A stretch of DNA of 64,000 nucleotides from an uncultured Clostridia bacterium (GCA_944383465.1 CALWPQ010000025.1:87469-151468); one strand, 5' to 3'; counted from the stretch's first letter, positions 17,988 to 25,751 are shown. Numbers and translations: made by a program. Notes: a model not told the origin generated them from the sequence alone.

Positions 17988-18022
17988 ACGGCTGTGTCCT
18001 CATCGGAAACAGTCGTTTTTAT
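17988..18022 (+). terminator. Intrinsic terminator in the leader of the ABC transporter (attenuator candidate)
   Basis: ACGGCTGT (17988-17995) pairs with ACAGTCGT (18008-18015, one G-U pair), extended by TCC/GGA after one mismatch. TTTTATTTG follows. It lies between the only promoter (17742) and the substrate-binding protein gene. Confidence 0.6.
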
Positions 18023-18057
18023 TTGTTAATCATTTTAAAATAATAGGAGGTAATCTT

Positions 18058-19032
18058 ATGAAAAAGTTAATTACAGGCATCTTACTCGTCGTAATGATGC
18101 TTAGCCTTGCGGCCTGCGGCGGAGACACTGCGGATGATGACAGCAGCAATACAGGTGCTGTATATCATGTAGGCGTATGCCAGCTCGTTGAGCACGATGC
18201 TCTCGATGCTGCAACTGAGGGATTTGTCGATGCGCTTGAAGAAAAGCTTGGAGATGCTGTGGAAATTGAAGTCCAGCTTGCACAGGGCGAACCTAATAAC
18301 TGCACGACTATTATCAATAATTTCGTTGCAGGTAATGTAGATCTCATTATGGCAAACGCTACACCTGCTCTTCAGGCAGCTGTATCCGGTACAGATACTA
18401 TTCCTATTCTCGGAACTTCTGTAACAGAATACGGCGTAGCTCTTGGAATAGATAATTTCAACGGCACTGTAGGCGGTAACGTATCAGGTACTTCGGATCT
18501 TGCTCCTCTTGACGGACAGGCAGCTATGATTCAGGAGCTTTTCCCTGAGGCAAAGAAAGTAGGTCTTCTTTACTGCTCGGCAGAGGCAAATTCGCAGTAT
18601 CAGATTGATGTTGTAACTGAAGAGCTGACAAAGCTCGGATACGAGTGTACACCTTATTCTTTCTCAGATTCAAACGACCTTGCAACTGTAGCGACTTCGG
18701 CTGCTGAAAACAGCGATGTAATATATGTGCCTACAGACAACAAGTGCGCGGACAATACAGGTATTATAGATAATGTATGCCGTCCGGCAAAGGTACCTGT
18801 AGTTGCAGGTGAAGAAGGTATTGCAAGCGGCTGCGGAGTTGCAACTCTTTCGATTAGCTATTATGACATCGGATATCAGACAGGCGTAATGGCAGCGGAA
18901 ATTCTCGCAGAAGGTGCAGACATCTCGACAATGCCTATCGCATACGCTCCGTCTGTAACAAAGAAGTACAATGCAGAAATCTGCCAGGAGCTCGGAATTA
19001 CTATCCCTGACGATTATGTAGCAATAGACTAA
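18058..19032 (+). CDS. ABC transporter substrate-binding lipoprotein (TrpX/COG2984-like)
   Basis: 324 residues with a lipobox signal sequence ending at LSLAACGG. The mature part is the periplasmic-binding-like fold of the TrpX group (COG2984): YHVGVCQLVEHDALDAATEGF at the start, then ELFPEAKKVGLLYCSAEANS. Proteins of this group are encoded with a COG4120 permease and COG1101 ATPase, as here, and are predicted to take up tryptophan or related compounds. The leader suggests an aromatic ligand (Tyr/Phe), but the substrate is unproven. A strong ribosome site (AATAGGAGG) precedes the ATG. Confidence 0.85.
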   Translation: MKKLITGILLVVMMLSLAACGGDTADDDSSNTGAVYHVGVCQLVEHDALDAATEGFVDALEEKLGDAVEIEVQLAQGEPNNCTTIINNFVAGNVDLIMANATPALQAAVSGTDTIPILGTSVTEYGVALGIDNFNGTVGGNVSGTSDLAPLDGQAAMIQELFPEAKKVGLLYCSAEANSQYQIDVVTEELTKLGYECTPYSFSDSNDLATVATSAAENSDVIYVPTDNKCADNTGIIDNVCRPAKVPVVAGEEGIASGCGVATLSISYYDIGYQTGVMAAEILAEGADISTMPIAYAPSVTKKYNAEICQELGITIPDDYVAID

Positions 19033-19070
19033 TATAAACATCATAAAACAACAAGCGGAGGATTTTTATT

Positions 19071-20027
19071 ATGAATATTGACGCACTGATAAACGGTTTG
19101 CCAGGTGCGGCGGCGCAGGGCCTTATATGGGGCATTGTAGCCATAGGAATATATATTACATATAAAATATTAGATATAGCGGATCTTACTGTAGATGGAT
19201 CGCTCGGCACAGGCGGGGCTGTATGTGTTATGATGATGCTTGCAGGCTATAGTAACGGAATGTCACTTGCAGCGGCGTTTGTTATCGGTATGGTGACAGG
19301 TTTAGTGACGGGACTTCTTAATACTGTTATGGGAATCCCGGCAATACTTGCGGGTATACTCACACAGCTGGGTCTTTACTCTGTAAACTTAAAAATTATG
19401 GGCAGCAGAGCTAATACGCCGATAAACCCCAATAATTACGATCTGCTCGTATCGCTCCGCAATGTTAAAAATGTGCCGTTTTACGAAAATGCGATTTTTA
19501 TAACAGCTGTTATTACACTTGTTATAGTTGCGATTTTGTATTTGTTTTTCGGGACAGAATTCGGCTGTACGCTGCGCGCAACAGGCGGAAGCGAGGCGAT
19601 GTGCCGAGCTCAGGGTGTAAATGTCGAATTCAATAAAGTTGTCGGACTTACGATATCAAACGGATTAGTTGCGTTTGCAGGCGGCCTTCTCGCGCAGTAT
19701 CAGGGCTTTGCCGATGTAAATATGGGGCGCGGGGCGATAGTTATAGGTCTTGCGGCTGTTGTAATAGGTGAAGCAATTTTTGGAAGAATATTCTCGAATT
19801 TTGCGCTCAATCTTATTGCAATGTCGCTCGGCTCAATAATCTACTATCTGGTGCTTCAAGTTGTTATCTGGAGAGGTCTTGATCCTCAGCTCCTCAAGCT
19901 GCTGTCAGCAATAATAGTTGCGATATTCCTGGCGATACCATACTTCAAGGGCAAGTATTTTAACGGAGTGATTTTAGCAAGACATAGCGGAAGCGAGAAA
20001 GGAGATGCCGAAAATGCTGGAAATTAA
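19071..20027 (+). CDS. ABC transporter permease (COG4120-like)
   Basis: 318 residues with about eight to ten hydrophobic segments, of the branched-chain/simple-sugar permease superfamily. The start MNIDALINGLPGAAAQGLIWG and ADLTVDGSLGTGGAV match the TrpY-type permeases paired with TrpX-like binding proteins. It forms the membrane channel of the transporter. Its end overlaps the start of the ATPase gene by 23 bases, which indicates translational coupling. Confidence 0.88.
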   Translation: MNIDALINGLPGAAAQGLIWGIVAIGIYITYKILDIADLTVDGSLGTGGAVCVMMMLAGYSNGMSLAAAFVIGMVTGLVTGLLNTVMGIPAILAGILTQLGLYSVNLKIMGSRANTPINPNNYDLLVSLRNVKNVPFYENAIFITAVITLVIVAILYLFFGTEFGCTLRATGGSEAMCRAQGVNVEFNKVVGLTISNGLVAFAGGLLAQYQGFADVNMGRGAIVIGLAAVVIGEAIFGRIFSNFALNLIAMSLGSIIYYLVLQVVIWRGLDPQLLKLLSAIIVAIFLAIPYFKGKYFNGVILARHSGSEKGDAENAGN

Positions 20028-20808
20028 GAATATAAGCAAGACATTCAATGCCGGCACCATAAATGAAAAACGCGCGCTCGACAATCTTTCGCTTAAGCTT
20101 GATGAAGGTGATTTCGTAACTGTAATAGGAGGTAACGGTGCGGGTAAGAGCACGATGCTCAACGCTGTTGCGGGAGTGTGGAAACCGGATTTGGGACAGG
20201 TATTTATAGGCGGCGTAGATGTGACGAAGATGCCGGAGCATAAGAGAGCGAAGTTTCTCGGACGTGTATTCCAGGATCCGATGATCGGTACGGCTGCCAA
20301 TATGCAGATAGAAGAAAACCTCGCGATAGCTATGAGGCGCGGTAATAGGAGAACGCTAAAATGGTTTATAACCAAGAAAGAGAGAGAGTCTTATAGAGAA
20401 AAGCTTGCGGAGCTCGGACTCGGACTCGAAGACAGGTTAAAGAGCAAAGTCGGACTCCTTTCAGGAGGCCAGAGACAGGCGCTTACGCTGCTTATGGCGT
20501 CGCTGAAAACGCCGAAGCTTCTGCTTCTCGATGAGCATACGGCGGCACTCGATCCGAAAACGGCTGCAAAAGTGCTCGAACTTACCGACAAGATAGTAAA
20601 CGAAAATAAGCTGACGACGCTGATGATTACTCACAATATGAACGATGCTATAGCGTACGGCAACAGGCTGATAATGCTGTCGGACGGCAAGCTAATTCTC
20701 GATATAAAGGGAGAGGAAAAAAAGCATCTGACAGTGGAAAGTGTGCTCGCTAAATTCTACGAGGTGAGCGGCGACAGCTTCGCCGACGACAGTACATTGC
20801 TCGGATAG
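20005..20808 (+). CDS. ABC transporter ATP-binding protein (COG1101-like)
   Basis: 267 residues with all ABC motifs: Walker A GGNGAGKST (near 40), a Q-loop at FQDP, signature LSGGQRQALTL and Walker B LLLLDEHTAALDP. The residue after the Walker B Asp-Glu is His, typical of the COG1101 group. It powers the permease and binding protein encoded upstream. ATG 20005 has GAAAGGAG before it. A terminator follows at 20862-20919. Confidence 0.92.
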   Translation: MPKMLEIKNISKTFNAGTINEKRALDNLSLKLDEGDFVTVIGGNGAGKSTMLNAVAGVWKPDLGQVFIGGVDVTKMPEHKRAKFLGRVFQDPMIGTAANMQIEENLAIAMRRGNRRTLKWFITKKERESYREKLAELGLGLEDRLKSKVGLLSGGQRQALTLLMASLKTPKLLLLDEHTAALDPKTAAKVLELTDKIVNENKLTTLMITHNMNDAIAYGNRLIMLSDGKLILDIKGEEKKHLTVESVLAKFYEVSGDSFADDSTLLG

Positions 20809-20861
20809 ATAAACGGCAAATAAAAGTATATTTATAAGCATATAATAAATAACAATATGTT

Positions 20862-20919
20862 GAAAACGCGCCCCGGTGCTTTGTAAGACAGGATCGGGAC
20901 GCGTTTTCTGTTTTCTTTT
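20862..20919 (+). terminator. Terminator of the TrpXYZ-type ABC transporter operon
   Basis: GAAAACGCG at 20862-20870, extended by CCCGGT after one mismatch, pairs with ATCGGG...CGCGTTTTC ending at 20908. TGTTTTCTTTT follows. It separates the operon from the recombinase module. Confidence 0.75.
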
Positions 20920-20941
20920 GGTCATTGCAGGTATAAAAAAC

Positions 20942-20989
20942 ACTCCTGATTAAAGAATATAAGTAGCCTGAACAAACTAAAGGAGGAGT
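20942..20989 (+). promoter_or_regulatory. Possible Shine-Dalgarno-sequestering hairpin before the recombinase
   Basis: ACTCCT (20942-20947) can pair with AGGAGT (20984-20989), which lies in the ribosome site of the recombinase (AAAGGAGGAG). A-rich bases before and T-rich bases after extend it. Such a structure could keep recombinase translation low. It is short, with a 36-base loop. Confidence 0.3.
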
Positions 20990-20993
20990 TTTT

Positions 20994-21842
20994 ATGACGT
21001 ATATATTAAAAAATTCAAGCATTGCTGAATATAAAAAGCATTTGGCGCTGGAGGAAAAAAGCAAAAGCACCATTGAGAAGTATATGAGAGATATTCAAAA
21101 TTTTTATGCGTATTTATCAGAAGACAAGAACATTGATAAGGAAAAGGTTATTCATTTTAAAGAATCTTTGCTGGAAAACCGTGCGGTCAGCACAGCTAAT
21201 TCTGCAATTGCAGCTTTAAACGGCCTGTTTTCCTTTCTGGGATGGGATGAGCTTAAAGTTAAGCCTTTTAAGCAGCAGCGCCGCATTTTTCGCGACAGGG
21301 AAAAGGAGCTGAATAAGGCGGAATATCTGCGGCTTTTAAATGCTGCGAAGCAAAGAAATAATCAGAGGTTATTTTATATTATGGAAACATTATGCGCTAC
21401 CGGCATCCGGATTTCGGAATTGCAGTATATTACGGCAGAGGCTGTGAAAAAAGGTATATGTACGGTAAACTGTAAAGGAAAGATAAGGACAATTCTTTTG
21501 CCGAAAAAACTGATCAGGTCTTTAGAAAAATACTGCAAGGTAAACGGGATTATGACCGGTGCGGTATTTATTACAAGAAGTGGCAGGCCTATGGAGCGGA
21601 CAAATGTATGGGTTGAAATGAAAAAACTTTGCAAAGATGCAAAGGTAGATTCGGGCAAAGTCTTTCCGCATAATTTCCGGCATTTATTCGCAGTTTGTTT
21701 TTATAATTTGGAAAAAGACATAGCCAAACTGGCGGATATTTTAGGACATGCCAGCATAGATACAACACGTATTTATATTATGGAAAGTATAGAAGAACAT
21801 GCAAGGCAGATAGAGAGGCTGGGACTGGTCATATCAATATGA
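20994..21842 (+). CDS. Tyrosine recombinase, putative invertase of the adjacent DNA switch
   Basis: 282 residues: an N-terminal SAM-like core-binding domain (about 8-95) and a C-terminal catalytic domain. The full tyrosine-recombinase set is present: Arg139 (TGIRISEL), Lys in CKGK (about 161-163), His226-x-x-Arg229 (HNFRH), His252 (LGHASIDTT) and Tyr261. Length equals XerC/D-type and RecV-like recombinases. There are no phage or conjugation genes nearby. One candidate recombination site begins over its stop codon (21836-21865) and the other lies at 22114-22143, so it probably inverts the segment between them. The strong AAAGGAGGAG site may be masked by a hairpin. Confidence 0.9.
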   Translation: MTYILKNSSIAEYKKHLALEEKSKSTIEKYMRDIQNFYAYLSEDKNIDKEKVIHFKESLLENRAVSTANSAIAALNGLFSFLGWDELKVKPFKQQRRIFRDREKELNKAEYLRLLNAAKQRNNQRLFYIMETLCATGIRISELQYITAEAVKKGICTVNCKGKIRTILLPKKLIRSLEKYCKVNGIMTGAVFITRSGRPMERTNVWVEMKKLCKDAKVDSGKVFPHNFRHLFAVCFYNLEKDIAKLADILGHASIDTTRIYIMESIEEHARQIERLGLVISI

Positions 21843-21865
21843 CAGAATGACAATTCCGTTATTAA
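21842..21865 (+). repeat. Left 24-bp inverted repeat of the invertible element
   Basis: A 24-base sequence starting ACAGAATGAC and ending CGTTATTAA, perfectly repeated in inverted orientation at 22114-22137. The candidate recombinase site extends to about 21836-21865 with an 8-base central spacer ATGACAAT (21849-21856). It begins on the last base of the recombinase stop codon, so inversion would leave the recombinase coding sequence intact. Confidence 0.85.
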
Positions 21866-21873
21866 ACCATTTT
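21858..21873 (+). repeat. 16-bp direct repeat, copy 1
   Basis: GTTATTAAACCATTTT occurs here and at 22136-22151 in the same orientation. Copy 1 lies inside the invertible segment and copy 2 partly outside it. After inversion the two would face each other around the right site and form a long palindrome. Confidence 0.8.
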
Positions 21874-21886
21874 ATGAGAGAATGTA

Positions 21887-21915
21887 ATTACATAATAAGT
21901 AATTCTATAATGCAA
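21887..21915 (-). promoter_or_regulatory. Weaker candidate promoter on the minus strand within the invertible segment
   Basis: On the minus strand TTGCAT (21915-21910), a 17-base spacer and TGTAAT (21892-21887). In the orientation shown it reads back into the recombinase; after inversion it would point toward the surface gene. Confidence 0.35.
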
Positions 21916-22024
21916 AAAAGCAAGAAAAGTGATATCTGCATATTTATCTTTGCATAAAAAAACAGTACTATAAATAGACCGTCAAAAAATAAGATTTTTG
22001 TGGTATCTTTTTTAGTAAATTACT

Positions 22025-22053
22025 TGTAAAAGTATGTCCAATGTTATATACTT
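22025..22053 (+). promoter_or_regulatory. Candidate promoter of the surface protein within the invertible segment
   Basis: TTGTAA (22025-22030), a 17-base spacer and TATACT (22048-22053). It is the best promoter before the surface gene and lies inside the inverted repeats. The sequenced orientation is therefore predicted to be ON. Confidence 0.6.
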
Positions 22054-22113
22054 ATATGCGATAGCATTGTTTTTATACATATTGAGAATAAACGTATGAT
22101 TTTGCAAAGCCGC

Positions 22114-22137
22114 TTAATAACGGAATTGTCATTCTGT
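22114..22137 (-). repeat. Right 24-bp inverted repeat of the invertible element
   Basis: Perfect reverse complement of 21842-21865. The surrounding 30 bases (22114-22143) form the more complete site: arms TTAATAACGGAAT and ATTCTGTTATTAA, which are complementary apart from one G-U position. In RNA this is a 13-bp stem with a 4-base loop. Confidence 0.85.
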
Positions 22138-22151
22138 TATTAAACCATTTT
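22136..22151 (+). repeat. 16-bp direct repeat, copy 2
   Basis: Second copy of GTTATTAAACCATTTT, spanning the outer arm of the right site and its downstream flank. Confidence 0.8.
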
Positions 22152-22195
22152 TAAGCTAAGAAATTAGCCGCTTAATCTGTTTATTTAAAAATAAA

Positions 22196-22225
22196 TGACA
22201 GCTTAAATGGAGGGTGTCATTGAAA
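22196..22225 (+). promoter_or_regulatory. 5'-UTR hairpin of the surface protein mRNA
   Basis: AATGACA and TGTCATT (about 22195-22225) form a perfect 7-bp stem around an A/G-rich loop containing GGAGGG, a decoy Shine-Dalgarno sequence. It lies about 50 bases before the start codon. A regulatory role is possible but unsupported. Confidence 0.3.
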
Positions 22226-22273
22226 GTTTGTTTTGAACAATGCTGATTAAAAGATTTTAAAAGGAGGATGAAA

Positions 22274-25200
22274 ATGAAAAGACGAATACTGATAGCAGTT
22301 TTATCTCTCTGCATGGTTGTAACTATGTTGCCGCTTTCCATCTATGCAGCAGAAGACGGGATTGATGATATCAATACTGATGGGATAAACACGCTTTCTT
22401 TGGAAGGTGAAGGAACAAAAGAAAGTCCTTATCTTTCTGCGGATGAAAGTACGCTGGCAGAAGCGGTGGCGGCAGGCGGATATATTAAGCTGACGGCTTC
22501 CTTTGCAGGTCAAGGTCTGACAGTAAATAAAGATGTTACGCTGGATTTAAACGGTCAGACACTTACATTTAACCATGTCGGCAGCGAAAATATTGAAACT
22601 GGATTTACTGTAGACGCAGACGGCAGTTTGACTATTACAGACAGTGCAGAAGGAGCCGTGGGCAAGGTGACCGCGGAGGAAAAATGTTTTGATGATAAAC
22701 AACATGCTTTTTATGTAGTTAAAGTCAACGCTAACGGTGAATTTATACTGGAAGACGGTAAATTAGAAAATACATGGTATGATTTAGCCGCATCTCCTGT
22801 AATTTACAACAGTGGTACGCTTACGCTCAATGGCGGAGAGGTTAGCGGGACTACCTGCATCTATAACTGGGCTGTTGAAAATGCTGTTACAACAGTTAAT
22901 GTAGAAAAAGACGCTGTTGTTGAAGGTGTGCCTTGCACAACGGATTCACTTTATAATAATCGCTATCTGGGTGCTAGCTACGGCCTTACCTGGATGGGTT
23001 TAGGCGTGGGAGAATCCGGCAGAGTGAATAAGACAGAGACTCCTATCAACGATGCTATGATTATCAATATTAACGGCGGTAAAATTTCCGGCACGCAAGG
23101 TCTTGGTACAAACGCATCCAATGGCAGCTATGCCGGCTTTACACTGAATATTACTGATGGATTGATCGACGGCGGCGCCGACGGCACAGGTGCATACATT
23201 CCTGCTTTGGGCGTTATCAATATTTCCGGCGGAACTATAACCGGCGCGCAGGGAATACGTATTGCGGCCGGAGAGCTGAATATTACCGGCGGTGAAATCA
23301 TCGGCACGAAGTGCAGCGATGGCGAAGATTTAATTGCCGGCGGCAGCGGCGGAACCTTGGGTGCTGTCGTTATCGGCAAGGCGAGCTCCGGATATGTCGG
23401 CGATGTCAAAGTCACAGTTTCCGGAGAAACTGTAGTTAAAAATACTTCAGATGAAAGCGATACACCGAGACCGGCTATCGTTGTTTCTGATAAGAATATG
23501 GCAAATGCCGACTACGGTTATCAAGATGCTTCTATTTCTGTAGTCGTTGATGGCGGTGAGATCGCCGGTGATATTGTTAAGATCTCCAATCTTAAAAAAG
23601 GAACTACTACACAGGACGGCGGCAATACTAATCTCACAGTTAAAAACACCACGGTTTCCGGCGATGTTATTAACCAGAGTAAAACTGGTCTTACCGTTGA
23701 AAATGGAACGGTAACAGGAGATATAACAAACAGCTCGAGCGGCTCTGTTTTAGCAAACGATACTGCAATTGAGGGCAATTTAACAAATAGTTCAGACGGC
23801 TCCATTGTCGTACTCGGCAGTTCAAAAGTGAATGGAGAAGTGAAGAACGACGGAATGGAAAGCGGCGGCAGCCTTTATATCGAGAACGACGAGAATAATG
23901 CCGATAAAGGTGATACTGTTGCTGTTTCAATAAATAGCGGCAAGCTTTATGACAGTTTGGAAGAAGCAATTAACGAAGCAGTTTCCGGAGATACGATTAC
24001 ACTGCTTGATAACGTGGAGCTTGCGGCGACGCAAAATATTACAAAGGATCTGACGTTGAACCTGAATGGTCATACTGTAACAGGAAATGACGTCCGCGCT
24101 TTTCAGGTAAAAGAAGGTACGCTGAGCTTAACAGGTGAAGGTACGGTGACCAGTGTAAGGGCAGAAAACGATAGCCAGCTTGCCGAAAGCAGTTCTGTAA
24201 TCCGCGTTGGTGACAACGATGGTGATGGCGGCAGGGACGCTGCGCTTATCATAGGCGAAGATGTTACTATCAGCGCTCCAGCAACTTATGGGGTATCCGT
24301 CTTTGGCTCTAAAACAACAGAGACAGTGACTGTATTCGGCACGATTGAGGCTGTTCCTGCAGCGGCCATTGCGGGCAATGGCTCTGCCGGCTATGAAGGA
24401 ACTACCATTATCATTAAAGACGGAGCGGTGCTGGAATCCGGCTCTGATGAGATCAATGAGAATCCGGCGATTTACCATCCGCAGGCAGGTGAACTTATTA
24501 TCGAGGGAGGTACAATCTCGGGTGCAAGCGGTATTGAAATGAAGGCGGGCACATTGACTATTACCGGCAGCCCTACAATTACAGCGACAGCTGAGGTAGA
24601 TCATAATAAAAACGGCAATGGGCCGTCTACCAAAGGATATGCGGTAGTTGCTGTAGAAAATGATGCTTATGCCGGCGCAGTTAAAGTGCAGCTTGACGGC
24701 GGAAATTATGAAGGTAAGGTTGCTATTGTCAGCGATAATGATGAAGGAACCGACCCAGGCGAAAAGGCTGGAGATATTGAAATTTCCGGAGGTAAGTTCT
24801 CAGATACGGAGGGTCTTAATGAATATCTTGCTCCTGGTAAAAAACTGAGCAGCAACGGAACTGTAGTGAAAAAATCTTCAGGAAGCAGTAGTAGTAGTGC
24901 TGCATCTTATTCGGTTACTGCGCCGTCAAAAGTGGAGAACGGTTCAATTTCCGTTTCACCAAAAAATGCGGATAAGGATAAAACAGTGACAATTACAGCA
25001 AAAGCAGATGAAGGCTATGAATTGTCCAAGCTGATAGTTAAAGACAAAAACGGAAATGAAATCAAGTTGACAAATGCAGGCAATGACAAGTATACATTTA
25101 CAATGCCTGCGGGAAATGTAACGATTGAGGCAGACTTCAGCGAAGCTGTAAAGCAATTGCCATTTAAGGATGTTTCCAAGACAGATTGGTATTATGAAGC

Positions 25201-25693
25201 GGCAAAATATGTTTATGATGAGGGAATGATGAGCGGAACAGCGGACGATTTGTTCAGCCCGAACATAAGCACAACACGCGGTATGATTGTTACGATTCTC
25301 TATCGTTTGGAAAAAGAACCGACTGTTTCCAATAGTTCGTTCAGCGATGTAAGTGAAAATGCTTACTATGCGAAAGCAGTTGCCTGGGCAGCTACAGAGA
25401 ATATCGTAGGTGGTTATGGCGACGGCAAATTTGGACCGGAGGATCCAATTACACGCGAACAGCTGGCAGCAATCCTTTATAGATATGCACAGTATAAAGG
25501 CACTAACAATTCCAACACTGCGGATCTCTCGGTATTTACTGATGCTGCAAGCATAAGTGAATATGCGGAAGATGCTATGCGTTTTGCAGTCGGAAATGGC
25601 ATTATGAATGGAAACGGTGATGGAACGATCAATCCGACAGGCACGGCAACACGTGCCGAGGCAGCTCAGATGCTGATGAATTTCTTAAAATAA
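22274..25693 (+). CDS. Large S-layer-homology (SLH) surface protein with beta-helix-like repeats
   Basis: 1139 residues from ATG 22274; AAGGAGG at 22261-22267 gives six bases of spacing to it, while ATG 22268 directly abuts the site. A signal peptide ends at SIYAA. The body has two related blocks (about 40-440 and 555-880) with Gly-rich strands such as GGTITGAQGIRIAAGELNIT, as in right-handed beta-helix surface proteins. A Ser-rich linker (SSGSSSSSAA) leads to a Flg_new_2/InlB-repeat-like domain (about 895-970). Three SLH domains at the C-terminus (from FKDVSKTDWYYEAAKY, FSDVSENAYYAKAVAW and FTDAASISEYAEDAMR) anchor it to cell-wall polymers. No enzyme motif is seen; an adhesin or S-layer-associated role is likely. 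The upstream switch predicts phase-variable expression. Confidence 0.88.
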   Translation: MKRRILIAVLSLCMVVTMLPLSIYAAEDGIDDINTDGINTLSLEGEGTKESPYLSADESTLAEAVAAGGYIKLTASFAGQGLTVNKDVTLDLNGQTLTFNHVGSENIETGFTVDADGSLTITDSAEGAVGKVTAEEKCFDDKQHAFYVVKVNANGEFILEDGKLENTWYDLAASPVIYNSGTLTLNGGEVSGTTCIYNWAVENAVTTVNVEKDAVVEGVPCTTDSLYNNRYLGASYGLTWMGLGVGESGRVNKTETPINDAMIININGGKISGTQGLGTNASNGSYAGFTLNITDGLIDGGADGTGAYIPALGVINISGGTITGAQGIRIAAGELNITGGEIIGTKCSDGEDLIAGGSGGTLGAVVIGKASSGYVGDVKVTVSGETVVKNTSDESDTPRPAIVVSDKNMANADYGYQDASISVVVDGGEIAGDIVKISNLKKGTTTQDGGNTNLTVKNTTVSGDVINQSKTGLTVENGTVTGDITNSSSGSVLANDTAIEGNLTNSSDGSIVVLGSSKVNGEVKNDGMESGGSLYIENDENNADKGDTVAVSINSGKLYDSLEEAINEAVSGDTITLLDNVELAATQNITKDLTLNLNGHTVTGNDVRAFQVKEGTLSLTGEGTVTSVRAENDSQLAESSSVIRVGDNDGDGGRDAALIIGEDVTISAPATYGVSVFGSKTTETVTVFGTIEAVPAAAIAGNGSAGYEGTTIIIKDGAVLESGSDEINENPAIYHPQAGELIIEGGTISGASGIEMKAGTLTITGSPTITATAEVDHNKNGNGPSTKGYAVVAVENDAYAGAVKVQLDGGNYEGKVAIVSDNDEGTDPGEKAGDIEISGGKFSDTEGLNEYLAPGKKLSSNGTVVKKSSGSSSSSAASYSVTAPSKVENGSISVSPKNADKDKTVTITAKADEGYELSKLIVKDKNGNEIKLTNAGNDKYTFTMPAGNVTIEADFSEAVKQLPFKDVSKTDWYYEAAKYVYDEGMMSGTADDLFSPNISTTRGMIVTILYRLEKEPTVSNSSFSDVSENAYYAKAVAWAATENIVGGYGDGKFGPEDPITREQLAAILYRYAQYKGTNNSNTADLSVFTDAASISEYAEDAMRFAVGNGIMNGNGDGTINPTGTATRAEAAQMLMNFLK

Positions 25694-25717
25694 ATTGTAA
25701 ATTGAGATCATAACTGA

Positions 25718-25751
25718 AATTTAAAAGGGAGCTTTAGCTCCCTTTTAAATT
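25718..25751 (+). terminator. Terminator of the surface protein gene
   Basis: A perfect 16-bp stem (25718-25733 with 25736-25751) and a 2-base loop, ending in TTTTAAATT. Confidence 0.9.

Larger units (their letters stand above)
21843..22137. other. Putative invertible DNA segment (phase-variation switch)
   Basis: This stretch between the recombinase and surface protein genes has no gene. It is bounded by the two 24-base inverted repeats, with about 275 bp between spacer centres. Inside lies one good promoter toward the surface gene (22025-22053) and one weaker promoter on the other strand (21887-21915). A neighbouring recombinase, perfect inverted repeats and a promoter ahead of a surface protein are the layout of recombinase-controlled phase switches, such as those of Clostridioides difficile cwpV and the flagellar operon. 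Confidence 0.75.

Noticed and set aside
17771..18057. T-box or other known riboswitch in the ABC transporter leader
   Set aside because: I found no T-box sequence (AGGGTGG-type) and no known riboswitch core; a leader peptide explains the layout better.
21843..22137. Excisable integrated element with the recombinase as integrase
   Set aside because: The perfect repeats and spacers are inverted, which fits inversion; there is no cargo and no tRNA or direct attachment-site duplication.
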